64,000 nucleotides of DNA. It comes from Hirschia sp964342355 (lineage in GTDB: Bacteria; Pseudomonadota; Alphaproteobacteria; Caulobacterales; Hyphomonadaceae). A program made the position numbers and the translations under genes. The stretch spans positions 85,956 to 149,955 of the forward strand of contig CAYFFG010000006.1 in NCBI GenBank assembly GCA_964342355.1, given 5' to 3'. Below the pieces are notes generated by a model that was not told the DNA's origin, did not search any database, and worked only from the letters and a program-made list of their open reading frames with translations. Below are positions 33,642-42,235 of the stretch, in pieces (the first letter of the stretch is position 1; each line of letters opens with the position of its first letter).

Positions 33642-36098
33642 CTAAGTACGACGTTTTGCATGGGAATGCGGCGATGCCGATGCTGGATCTTCTGGCCAAT
33701 CATGCTTTGGGTAGCGTCCGCGCATGTCTTTTCGCATGTCGGGATACCCACCGGTCCAGAAGCTGGAGATGTCTTTCGTTTGGGCGACAGGGCGTTTGGC
33801 CGGTGACAGCAAGACCAGCGATAGCGGGATGCGTCCATTGAGGACTTTAGGGTGGATTGTCAGACCGTAAACTTCCTGAACTTTCAGGCTCACCGCTGGC
33901 CCGCCATCCTGGTCATAATCAATGACGATCTTACGTCCGACCGGACATTCCCACGTTTCCGGCGCGAGTTGGTCAAGCGCCTGAACGAGATCCCAATCCA
34001 TCAGGTTTTTAGCTGAGGCGATGGTTTTTCCTGCCGACAGCGAAGCAAAATCCTTAGCGCCGTTTAAAAGTGGCGCGAGCCAGTCTTCTAATCTGTCCAG
34101 CAACACACTTTCAAAATCCGATGGCCAGCCATGGCTCTCATCATGCGCCCTTAAAAACCTGACCCGTTGGATGAGTGTGGAGAGTGCTTCGGCAATGGGT
34201 GTGACCTTAAATCCATGCTTGCGCACTGCTGCAAGAAGTCCCTTCAGTGCTGCTTCGCCGGATGGTTTGGGCAAGGGTGTTTGTGACAGCACAATCGCGC
34301 CAAGATGGATGATCTTGCGGGCCGTGAGGCGTTTAAGGTTGGGATCAAAATCTGCTTTGTCCTCGGTTCTGACACCGCCAATCTCTAGCGCGTCAGCCTC
34401 GGCGATAGGCGCGGCCGCCGTAATGCGCAGGTTCGGTCCTCCGCCTGTGACGTCCGCAATAGCCAGCCACTGATGTGAGGCGAGCGGATCGTGGGGATCC
34501 ATCATCGCAGCGCGTCCATTGGCAAGCTGATATTCACCAGGTTTGCCGGGGCGGGCGCGTGCAATGCGATCTGGAAATCCGCGCGCAATAACGTCGCCAG
34601 CTTCTTCGCGATTGGCGCTTTCTGAATTCGTTCCTCCAGCAAGGCGAGACCAGTTGTTTGCCATCTTTCGCATGGATTTATGGCGTGGGCTGTCATCCCG
34701 CATCAGATTGCGCAGGCGTTCCTGCAAATCAAGACTGCGCCCGCCAGCGCCGCGTTCGCCCAAGAGGGCGGCGATCTGACAGGCTAGATCCGTTTGGTTA
34801 TGGTCAGCTGCTTTCAACACCATGACCGCAAGACGTGGAGGTAAGGGAAGGCGAGTCAATTGCTCACCAAGATTGGTGAGACGACCCGTCTCATCTAGTG
34901 CGCCGACAGTTTTTAAAAGCGACACGCTGGCGCGCCAGACACCTTCAGGGGGAAGGTCGAGGAAACGGACACCGTCGCGTGCAAATGCGCCCCAACGCGC
35001 CATGTCGATGATCAGGCCTGTCAGATCAGCATTTGCGATTTCAGGCGTCGGGAAGGCAGCCAACCCACGCGTTTCTGCTTCTCTCCAAAGACGATAACAA
35101 ACGCCTGGCTCTGTTCGTCCAGCCCGGCCGCGGCGCTGATCGATATTGGCAAGAGATGCGCGAATCGTTTCAAGGCGCGCTGCGCCCAACTGCGGATCAT
35201 AGCGGGGAACGCGGGCTAAACCTGCGTCGATGACAATACGCACGCCTTCAATGGTCAGCGAGCTTTCTGCAATGTCGGTCGCCAATACGATTTTGCGGAC
35301 ACTTTCAGGCGCAGGCTTGATCGCGGCGTCCTGTTCTTTGGGGGAGAGCGCGCCATAAAGCGGCGTGACAGTAGTATTTTCGGGCAAGCTGCTGAGTTGT
35401 TCGGCAGTTCTGCGGATCTCGGCCATGCCAGGCAGGAAAACAAGTATGGAGCCGGTTTCATCGCGCAGCGCCTGACGCACGGCGCGGGCGACATCATCTT
35501 CCAGGCGTTTGGTTTTATCGCGTTCTAAATAGTGTGTTGTAACTGGAAACGCGCGGCCTTCCGAGACCAGAACAGGAGCGTTGAGATATCCGGCCAGTCG
35601 ATCCGTATCCAGTGTGGCTGACATCGCCATCAGGCGTAAGTCCGGACGGAAAACGTCCTGACATTCCAAAGCGAGCGCTAAACCAAAGTCAGCATCCATT
35701 GAGCGTTCGTGGAATTCGTCAAAAAGGACCGCACTGACGCCGGATAGCTCCGGATCATCCAGAACCATGCGGGTAAATACGCCCTCGGTCACAACTTCGA
35801 TGCGCGCTTTTTCGGACGTGCGCACATCCATACGAGCGCGCAATCCGACATCCTGTCCAAGTGTTTGACCAAGCGTTTGGGCCATACGCGCGGCTGCTGC
35901 GCGTGCTGCAATCCGGCGTGGCTCCAGCACGAGTATCTTGCCCGATTTCGCCCAGTCTTCTTCCAGCAACGCTAAAGGGACACGTGTTGTTTTACCTGCG
36001 CCAGGCGGGGCGGCCAGGACCAGTCGTGGCGCATCGCGCAGGCTTAAGCGGATGTCATCCAGAATGTTATCAATGGGAAGGGCGGGCATGGTCTGCAT
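33642..36098 (-). CDS. hrpB: ATP-dependent RNA helicase HrpB
   Basis: An 818-residue DExH helicase of the HrpB family. Motif I is APPGAGKTTRVP, motif Ia LEPRRIAARAAA, motif II DEFHERS, motif III SATLD; motif VI QRRGRAGRTEPGVCYRLW sits near residue 330. The HA2 and C-terminal HrpB domains follow, including GGPAVSLKVQEVYGL and LVLLSPAKRPVAQTKDI-type stretches and FWTGGYPDMRKDMRGRYPKH at the end. The start could be 36098 or an ATG nine bases in. Its cellular role is not well defined in the family. Confidence 0.95.
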   Translation of the reverse strand: MQTMPALPIDNILDDIRLSLRDAPRLVLAAPPGAGKTTRVPLALLEEDWAKSGKILVLEPRRIAARAAAARMAQTLGQTLGQDVGLRARMDVRTSEKARIEVVTEGVFTRMVLDDPELSGVSAVLFDEFHERSMDADFGLALALECQDVFRPDLRLMAMSATLDTDRLAGYLNAPVLVSEGRAFPVTTHYLERDKTKRLEDDVARAVRQALRDETGSILVFLPGMAEIRRTAEQLSSLPENTTVTPLYGALSPKEQDAAIKPAPESVRKIVLATDIAESSLTIEGVRIVIDAGLARVPRYDPQLGAARLETIRASLANIDQRRGRAGRTEPGVCYRLWREAETRGLAAFPTPEIANADLTGLIIDMARWGAFARDGVRFLDLPPEGVWRASVSLLKTVGALDETGRLTNLGEQLTRLPLPPRLAVMVLKAADHNQTDLACQIAALLGERGAGGRSLDLQERLRNLMRDDSPRHKSMRKMANNWSRLAGGTNSESANREEAGDVIARGFPDRIARARPGKPGEYQLANGRAAMMDPHDPLASHQWLAIADVTGGGPNLRITAAAPIAEADALEIGGVRTEDKADFDPNLKRLTARKIIHLGAIVLSQTPLPKPSGEAALKGLLAAVRKHGFKVTPIAEALSTLIQRVRFLRAHDESHGWPSDFESVLLDRLEDWLAPLLNGAKDFASLSAGKTIASAKNLMDWDLVQALDQLAPETWECPVGRKIVIDYDQDGGPAVSLKVQEVYGLTIHPKVLNGRIPLSLVLLSPAKRPVAQTKDISSFWTGGYPDMRKDMRGRYPKHDWPEDPASASPHSHAKRRT

Positions 36099-36141
36099 GG
36101 CGCACAGTTAAGCTGACGCGGTGAAAGGCGCAATCTTGGGA

Positions 36142-36864
36142 TTAAGAGACAGTCGCTGTATCTGAAACCTGACCAAAGGTTTCACTTGGCAGGTCAATAA
36201 AGCTGAGTGGGCCGCCTTTGCCGCAACCGGTATCCATGAAGATTGCACGCCGACCGTTTTCAGACGTGTGGATGAAGGGTGTTTCATCCCGCTTGTCATG
36301 TCCGACAACGGCTGTGACGCCTTCGGGTAGTTTATCGACCCAGTTGTAGCGCCGAATCGGACGCCCAAGCTCATCACGGTCGCCATTGACTTCGCCATAG
36401 AGCGCCATGCTCTCAATCTTGCGACGCAGGCGCGTCGTGGAGAGTGGCTCCTCCGGCGGCCGGAAATAGTATTGGCTGACGGCGCCATGGGCAAAAACAA
36501 ACTTGCCAAACCTCTGGATATGGGGCGTTTCCGCGTAGGCTTTAATGAAGCGTTCCTTCAGCGCCTCGCAATCAGGCGCATTGGAAAGACTTTCCATTGT
36601 GCCGGCCAGATCAGGCGTCATGCGGATTTTATTGCCCTTCAGAATGCGGTAGAGCTTGTCGTCATGGTTGGAGCGCACCAGAAACGCACGGCCTTTTTCC
36701 ATCCAATCAAGCGCTAGCCGCAAGACGCCGGCGCTGTCAGGGCCTCTGTCCACCAGATCCCCAAGCAGCAGCAATGAATCCGCATCTCCCGCCGCTGCGA
36801 TAAGCCGGTCAGAATATCCGTGTACGTCGCCAATAGCCCTGATTTTAGTAATGCCGGAAATCAT
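36142..36864 (-). CDS. Calcineurin-like phosphoesterase (PP2A/diadenosine tetraphosphatase type)
   Basis: A 240-residue metallophosphatase. The dimetal motifs are present: IRAIGDVHGYSD, LLLGDLVDRGPDS, VRSNHDDKL (Ser instead of the usual Gly before Asn-His-Asp), and TAVVGHDKRDE. MDTGCGKGGPLSFIDL closes the domain. It is of the bacterial Ser/Thr phosphatase or ApaH-like type; protein versus nucleotide substrate cannot be told. ATG 36864 is chosen because it opens on the fold; a longer frame to 37038 would overlap the divergent symporter. Confidence 0.88.
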   Translation of the reverse strand: MISGITKIRAIGDVHGYSDRLIAAAGDADSLLLLGDLVDRGPDSAGVLRLALDWMEKGRAFLVRSNHDDKLYRILKGNKIRMTPDLAGTMESLSNAPDCEALKERFIKAYAETPHIQRFGKFVFAHGAVSQYYFRPPEEPLSTTRLRRKIESMALYGEVNGDRDELGRPIRRYNWVDKLPEGVTAVVGHDKRDETPFIHTSENGRRAIFMDTGCGKGGPLSFIDLPSETFGQVSDTATVS

Positions 36865-36976
36865 GTTCTTGAATGTCGTCGCACAATTTTGAAAAGCAAG
36901 GTTAATTTGAGTAGTTGACCGGTTTTTTTCCATCTCTAGTGTCGCAGCAGGGCTTTTTACGCAGGATGGGCGATAG

Positions 36977-38341
36977 ATGTCAGGCTGGTTCAAGATCACA
37001 CTTTGGAAGCGGGTCATGCTTGGCTTGGTGCTCGGCATCGGTGTTGGTCTTGCAATGCGTTACGGCATGGGATGGTCCTGTGTTGAAGCGATCGGTGCGT
37101 CAGCAACCGAAAAATGCCCGGCGGATCAGGAACAGGTCTGGGCGGCGGCGGCGATTGCCGAAACATATATTTATCCGATTGGTAAGCTGTTTATCAATTT
37201 GATCAAAATGCTTGTGGTGCCGTTGATTTTCACCACTTTGGTCGCTGGTGTGACGGCGATGGGAGACCCGGCCAAGCTCGGGTCGCTCGGCGGGCGCGCG
37301 ATCGGCACATACATGATGACAACCCTGGTCGCGGTGACGATTGGTTTGATGGTCGGGACAGCGGTTCAGCCGGGCAAAGGCTTTGACACGACCAATGTCA
37401 GCCAGGCCGCCATTGCAGAACAACAGGCCAAACTGGATGACGCAGGCGCAGCTAAGGGATTGGCTGAGCGTCTGATTGATATTGTGCCCACAAATCCGGT
37501 TGAAGCGCTATCAAAGGGTGAAACCCTGCAGATCATCTTTTTTGCAATCATATTTGGGGTTGGCTGCCTAATGGCGAAGGAGGCCGGCAGGCCTGTTGCG
37601 AAAGTAGTTGAGAGCGCAGCTGAAGTGATGATGAAGATCACGCACATTGTCATGGAAACAGCGCCCTTCGGTGTGTTTGCGCTTATGGCGTGGGTCATGG
37701 CGGGGCAGGGTTTGGGCGTCTTGACCATTCTTGGAAAAATGGTGTTCGCGCTATATTTTGCCTGCGCGCTGCACATGCTCATCACCTATGGCGGATTGAT
37801 CAAATTCATCCTCCGCCTGCCGCTAATCCGCTTTTTCCGGGGTATAACTGATGCGCAGGCCGTGGCGTTTTCAACGTCATCTTCCAATGCGACCCTTCCA
37901 GTCACAATCACTTGCGCTGAAGATAATCTGGGTGTCTCAAACCCTGTGGCGTCATCTGTGTTGCCGCTGGGCGCGACGATCAACATGGATGGCACAGCGC
38001 TTTATCAAGGGCTGATCGCGTTGTTCGCCGCCCAAGCCTTTGGGATTGAAATGGACATCGGGGCTTACCTGATGGTGGCGATGACAGCCACACTCGTTTC
38101 CATTGGCACAGCGGGTATTCCGTCTGTCAGCCTGTTCCTGGCGACAACAACGCTCACAGTCATTGGCTGTACGCCAGAACAAATTGTGCTGGTGCTCGCC
38201 ATCTTGTTCCCATTTGACCGATTGCTGGACATGATGCGGACCGTGACGAATGTCACAGGGGACGCAGCTGTTGCGTCTGCGGTAGCTGACTGGGAAGGCG
38301 AGCTTGACCGGGAAACCTTCAAGCGGGTCTCAACAGTTTAG
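36977..38341 (+). CDS. Dicarboxylate/amino acid:cation symporter (DAACS, GltP-like)
   Basis: A 454-residue secondary transporter with about eight transmembrane helices and two re-entrant loops. Hallmarks are the serine-rich FSTSSSNATLPVT (hairpin 1), GATINMDGTALYQG (cation and substrate site in TM7) and GTAGIPSVSLF (hairpin 2), then FDRLLDMMRTVTNVTGD in TM8. It takes up glutamate/aspartate or C4-dicarboxylates with H+ or Na+. AGGATGGG precedes the ATG. Its stop overlaps the stop of the convergent PH-like gene by 4 bases. Confidence 0.95.
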   Translation: MSGWFKITLWKRVMLGLVLGIGVGLAMRYGMGWSCVEAIGASATEKCPADQEQVWAAAAIAETYIYPIGKLFINLIKMLVVPLIFTTLVAGVTAMGDPAKLGSLGGRAIGTYMMTTLVAVTIGLMVGTAVQPGKGFDTTNVSQAAIAEQQAKLDDAGAAKGLAERLIDIVPTNPVEALSKGETLQIIFFAIIFGVGCLMAKEAGRPVAKVVESAAEVMMKITHIVMETAPFGVFALMAWVMAGQGLGVLTILGKMVFALYFACALHMLITYGGLIKFILRLPLIRFFRGITDAQAVAFSTSSSNATLPVTITCAEDNLGVSNPVASSVLPLGATINMDGTALYQGLIALFAAQAFGIEMDIGAYLMVAMTATLVSIGTAGIPSVSLFLATTTLTVIGCTPEQIVLVLAILFPFDRLLDMMRTVTNVTGDAAVASAVADWEGELDRETFKRVSTV

Positions 38342-38943
38342 GCCGCTTTGCGACCGGAGTGTTGTGCATCCTCGGCGATATCAATTGACTTGAAAGGTTG
38401 CTTCCGCCGCGCATTTAGTGGTGTTGGCGCGGTGGCGTAGGGCTGAAGAAGCGCCAGCAAACGATCTGGTTCAGGCGCATCGCGTAAAGTCACCCCAAAG
38501 CGCATCTCTGTGTCGCGTAGCTCCAGCGTGGCTGCTTTATCGAAACGCTGTACCCGCATGTAATCAATCGACGGCGCATACCAGCTCGAGACGCCTTTAT
38601 TGCGTCCGTTTGACCAGACAAGACGCCGGTTCGTCAGGGCATAGGCTTCTGCAAATTTACGCTTTGAACGTCGGCAGCACACAATCAATCCAATAAGGCG
38701 CATCAGCGCCAGGACACCAAATGCGCCAAGGTAGGCCTGCCAGATTGGCGGTTCGATCAGATAGACAAAATACCCGGTCACCAACAGCGTGGTGAAATAA
38801 ACCGCATTCTTCCAATAGAAAACCTTTATGCGCTTGGCGCATACGTCGCGATCAGGCAGCCCGTTCCACAAAACACGCTCGTCGCACTCAATAGATTTTT
38901 CGATTTCAGAAATGGCTTTTAAAACAAAGTCTTTCTGCTTCAT
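38338..38943 (-). CDS. PH-like (bPH2/DUF304-type) membrane protein
   Basis: A 201-residue protein with GDERVLWNGLPD-like beginning (CDERVLWNGLPDRDV), two adjacent hydrophobic helices (about residues 45-95), then AEAYALTNRRLVWSNGRNKGVSSWYAPSIDYMRVQRFDKAATLEL. The ALTNRRL strand after a helical pair is the recognisable feature of bacterial PH-domain 2 proteins. Function is unknown. It converges with the symporter gene. Confidence is good for the fold type and low for any role. Confidence 0.7.
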   Translation of the reverse strand: MKQKDFVLKAISEIEKSIECDERVLWNGLPDRDVCAKRIKVFYWKNAVYFTTLLVTGYFVYLIEPPIWQAYLGAFGVLALMRLIGLIVCCRRSKRKFAEAYALTNRRLVWSNGRNKGVSSWYAPSIDYMRVQRFDKAATLELRDTEMRFGVTLRDAPEPDRLLALLQPYATAPTPLNARRKQPFKSIDIAEDAQHSGRKAA

Positions 38944-39023
38944 GGCACTCTACAAAACTAGAACGCCCGCCCAGTCCAATTTCAGAATGGCATGGAATGT
39001 CGTCAAGTCAAAGCGCTTAGCTG

Positions 39024-39054
39024 AAAGGCGTCCAAATTTTAATTGAACGCCTTT
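39024..39054. terminator. Weak bidirectional terminator-like hairpin
   Basis: AAAGGCGT and ACGCCTTT form an 8-bp stem with a 15-base AT-rich loop, between the PH-like gene start and the end of the FMN reductase gene (minus). It lacks a strong U-tract on the minus side, so termination is uncertain. Confidence 0.4.
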
Positions 39055-39066
39055 ATTATAAGCGCA

Positions 39067-39609
39067 TTACGCGCCAGCTTTGGCCAACAGTTTTGCAAAT
39101 TGCTGGTCGATGAATTCCAGCGTGCCTTGATCTGTCAGCTTGTCGCCTTCGATTTTGCTGTGAGCGGCGGCAATTGCGATCTGCGGGCCGGCCACGAGAT
39201 CGCAATTGCTTGCTAAAAATGCGTTATATAATTCGTTGTGAGCACGCACGCCGCCAGTTGCGGCGGGTGACGCGGTCATCAGAAGGACTGGCTTGTCTTT
39301 ATAGGAAGACTGGCCGAACGGGCGAGACGCCCAATCCAGAGAGTTTTTTAAAACACCGGACGTGCCGTGATTGTACTCAGGTGAAGAGACGATCAAACCA
39401 TCGCTGTCGCGCAAGGCCTGGCGCAGCGCTTCTACGCTTTGCGCTGGGTTTTCTTCGTCGTCCTGATTGAAAAGTGGGATGTCATTCAGTGGAAAAACTG
39501 TGATGTCGGCTTTATCGGCATACCGTTCTTTGAGAGCGTTTAGCACGGCTGTGTTGAAGGAGCCGGAGCGTAAGCTGCCGGAGATGGCGACGAATTTTGG
39601 ATTCGACAT
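39067..39609 (-). CDS. NADPH-dependent FMN reductase family protein
   Basis: A 180-residue flavodoxin-fold reductase: AISGSLRSGSFNTAVLNAL at the N-terminus binds the FMN phosphate, and VSSPEYNHGTSGVLKNSLDW is the family signature around the isoalloxazine site. It reduces quinones, azo dyes, chromate-like substrates or free flavin with NAD(P)H; which is not seen here. AAAGGAAG precedes the ATG well. It is next to the P450 gene on the same strand, 79 bases downstream of it, which could be chance. Confidence 0.92.
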   Translation of the reverse strand: MSNPKFVAISGSLRSGSFNTAVLNALKERYADKADITVFPLNDIPLFNQDDEENPAQSVEALRQALRDSDGLIVSSPEYNHGTSGVLKNSLDWASRPFGQSSYKDKPVLLMTASPAATGGVRAHNELYNAFLASNCDLVAGPQIAIAAAHSKIEGDKLTDQGTLEFIDQQFAKLLAKAGA

Positions 39610-39688
39610 TGGATCTTCCTTTCTTGTCGGGAGAAATGCGTGTCAGGAAGAACTCATATGTGTTCTTTAGAATGAATATAAATAGGTC

Positions 39689-40927
39689 TCAGGCAATTAA
39701 TTCGACTGGCAATGTTTTTAGCGCGCGCAAATCATCTCGCTTCACCCAATTGAACTGGTCTGCGTCCGATTTGGCGTTTGGGCGGGGTTGAGCTTTCAAA
39801 GCAGGCCATTCGCTGAAAAGGCGTTCAAGTCCGATTTCGCATATCGTACTGGCTATCTGGCCGCCGATACAGGCATGGGCGCCAACACCGAAAGCAAGAT
39901 GGTCGGGTGTGTTCCGATTGATATCGAACACGTCTGGCGCAATGTCCTGAGCCGGTGACATGCCGACACACCCAAGCACGCCAAACACCAGATCGCCGCG
40001 CTTGAAAGAAACGCCATGAAACTCAAACGCGTCACATGCATATCGCGGTCGTGTGAGTAGCATGGGGGAGGCGTAGCGCAGGATTTCCTCGATTGCGTGA
40101 GGCGTTTGGGTCCAGTCATTCTTAAGCGCATCCAATTGCGCCGGGTTCTGGCTGAGCGTCAAAGCGCCAAGCGTCAGGGTTTGAATGCTTGGTTCGAGGG
40201 CGGCAAACAAGATTTGAAAAAGCAGATTGACGCCAAGTTTTGAGTCTTGGGTGTCAATGTTTTGAAGGAGCCGCGCGCCAATGCCGTTTTCCCGCATGTC
40301 AGCAGCTTGATTGGATACAGCATTTTGAAAATAGACTTGCAGATGTTTGAGCGCTTTTTTTTGTGCGGCGTGTTTCAAAACCGCCTTAGGGCGGACGAGC
40401 TGTAGGCAATATCCAAGCAGCGCGTCTTGATCACCTTGAGCAACGCCAAGTAGCTCAAGAATTGATAAAATGGCGAAAGGCGCTGCAAAGTCGCGCACAA
40501 GATCAGCCTGGTTTGTGTTCATCTGACCAATAACCGACTGCGCATGTTCAGCGATATGAGGGCGCAGCGCGCTTATGCTGTAGTTCAAAAAAGCAGCGTC
40601 TAGCGGTATGCGATCATGCTTGTGCGCGTCTCCATCTTTAAGCCACAGGAAGTCAGCATAGCCGTTGTAAATCCGGCTAGCGTCGCCGGGACGCTTAATA
40701 GGCGCACGATTGGCTTTTTCTGCGTCAGCGATAAATCTGTGCGGACTTTTCAGAAAGTCGATAATCGCATCTTTGCTTGTAATGAGTTTGGCTCTGCCAT
40801 AGCCGTTCAGGCGTGTCTCTACGACCGGGCCTTTCCCGGCAAGGTCGATGAGGAAGTTTTGTGGCGTGTGGAGAAATTCAGGGCTGGAGAAGTCAATGCG
40901 GTCCAAAGCGTCCTCGCAGCAATTCAA
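39689..40927 (-). CDS. Cytochrome P450 with Thr-to-Pro I-helix change
   Basis: A 412-residue heme monooxygenase. The heme ligand is Cys353 in FGVGAHACIGGQIAS; the K-helix ExxR is in EEILRYASP; TRPRYACDAFEFHGV marks the substrate-recognition beta region. In the I helix the usual (A/G)G-x-(D/E)-T-T reads AALEPS, so the oxygen-activating Thr is Pro246, next to Glu245. The start is unclear: TTG at 40927 has an in-frame stop just upstream, and TTG 40906 has a GAGGA before it. It is the second gene after a GNAT-like protein, 13 bases away, hence co-transcribed. Substrate unknown. Confidence 0.9.
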   Translation of the reverse strand: MNCCEDALDRIDFSSPEFLHTPQNFLIDLAGKGPVVETRLNGYGRAKLITSKDAIIDFLKSPHRFIADAEKANRAPIKRPGDASRIYNGYADFLWLKDGDAHKHDRIPLDAAFLNYSISALRPHIAEHAQSVIGQMNTNQADLVRDFAAPFAILSILELLGVAQGDQDALLGYCLQLVRPKAVLKHAAQKKALKHLQVYFQNAVSNQAADMRENGIGARLLQNIDTQDSKLGVNLLFQILFAALEPSIQTLTLGALTLSQNPAQLDALKNDWTQTPHAIEEILRYASPMLLTRPRYACDAFEFHGVSFKRGDLVFGVLGCVGMSPAQDIAPDVFDINRNTPDHLAFGVGAHACIGGQIASTICEIGLERLFSEWPALKAQPRPNAKSDADQFNWVKRDDLRALKTLPVELIA

Positions 40928-40939
40928 GGCGTTTAAAAA

Positions 40940-42046
40940 TCAAACTATCGGGGGCTGTCGCAGGCAATAAGTGAAATCACCATCGAATGGCGTCAACCGC
41001 CAATTCCGCTCCAGCATGTCAGTATCTGTATTTTGATGGAATTTGGCGTGGGCGTGAATATGCCCTTTGTGAATATTCGATGATTTTAGCAGTGGTTTGA
41101 GCGCATTTATCGTGGCTTTGTCTGCAAACGGTAATTGCACGCGCTGCAACCGCATTTGCCTTGACGCCTCAATGGCGGTGCTGACAAGCGTTGGATAAGC
41201 TGATTGCACAGCGTCATCTAATGCAATGAGATCGACAATAGTCAGGATAGGCGCTGAAATTTCGGTCTCCTTGGAGACCTGGGCAATGAGCCAACCTTCA
41301 ACGCCATTTCCACGATCAAACACAAACATGATTGGATCAAGTGTTTGATCCGGATTTGAAAACCGCCATTTGAGCGCAGCTGTGTCTCTTCGCATGTAAA
41401 ATGGTTCGCTGGACGAAAGCCGTTCCCAGAAATGCGCCAAATCCGGACAGTCGTGGAACGGAAAAGCACATGGTTTCACATGATTGGCGGACGGCGAAAA
41501 TGCTGGGTCAGGCAATTCAAAACGGGCAAACTGTTCGCCTTGGCTCCGTGCGGTTTTAAAACTGCGCAGGCGTTGGTAACGCCGGTAGAACCCGGCTTTC
41601 GCCAAGAGAGAGTGATTGGTGATCCAGTTAAGCGTCGTGTCCGCCGTCTGCGGACTTAAAGGCAGTCCGCCCAACCGGTCGTAGATTGGTTGTACCAGCG
41701 CATTATTGTTGAGTGTGTAGGCGGCTGTTCCAAAGTCGGATTGCAATAATGATCGCAGCAATAATACGCCTGCGCCCGGTGTTTGTGGGGCGGCGACGAC
41801 AGAATGCCCGCTCGTCGCATAAAGCGTTTCACGCTGGTTGACGAGTTCCACGCCCGTTGCGCCTAAAAAACCTAAAATCGTGTTTTGCGTGTCGCACGCC
41901 ACATAACCTGACGGGCGGTCACCTTGGTGCGGGTTCTGTTCCAAAAGCCATGCCCATCCCGCCATCGAGCGTGTCGGAAACCAGACATCCGACAGGAGTC
42001 TGTTCAGCGCTGGATAGTCGTCCTGTGTGACGGGGCGGATACGCAT
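40940..42046 (-). CDS. GNAT-like acyltransferase, two-domain
   Basis: A 368-residue protein opening MRIRPVTQDDYPALNRLLSDVW, the typical N-terminal strand and helix of GNAT enzymes. A second half includes AALKWRFSNP and FDRGNGVEGWLIAQV, and it ends WRLTPFDGDFTYCLR. This length and ending match a group of long GNAT proteins often found near polysaccharide or lipid genes; I do not know a substrate. It is in one operon with the P450 gene and divergent from the FATP-type acyl-CoA synthetase. Confidence 0.75.
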   Translation of the reverse strand: MRIRPVTQDDYPALNRLLSDVWFPTRSMAGWAWLLEQNPHQGDRPSGYVACDTQNTILGFLGATGVELVNQRETLYATSGHSVVAAPQTPGAGVLLLRSLLQSDFGTAAYTLNNNALVQPIYDRLGGLPLSPQTADTTLNWITNHSLLAKAGFYRRYQRLRSFKTARSQGEQFARFELPDPAFSPSANHVKPCAFPFHDCPDLAHFWERLSSSEPFYMRRDTAALKWRFSNPDQTLDPIMFVFDRGNGVEGWLIAQVSKETEISAPILTIVDLIALDDAVQSAYPTLVSTAIEASRQMRLQRVQLPFADKATINALKPLLKSSNIHKGHIHAHAKFHQNTDTDMLERNWRLTPFDGDFTYCLRQPPIV

Positions 42047-42235
42047 GAAGGCGGCGGGCTTTCCTGAATCAAATGTGTGTTGCTAACCAGTTCGGTAAAC
42101 GCTTGCCTGTGCAAGTCATGTTCCGTTGTTAAGAGCAAGGAGTTCCGTGGTTAACAAAGCGCCATTTAATTTCAATCTAAATTAAGTCCGCCGTGATATT
42201 CTGGACTTATAATTGGTTGTGTGTAGCGGCATGGC

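Noticed and set aside
41333..41350. Perfect inverted repeat GGATCAA-GTGT-TTGATCC
   Set aside because: It lies inside the GNAT-like coding region and codes for ordinary residues; no promoter context, so treated as chance.
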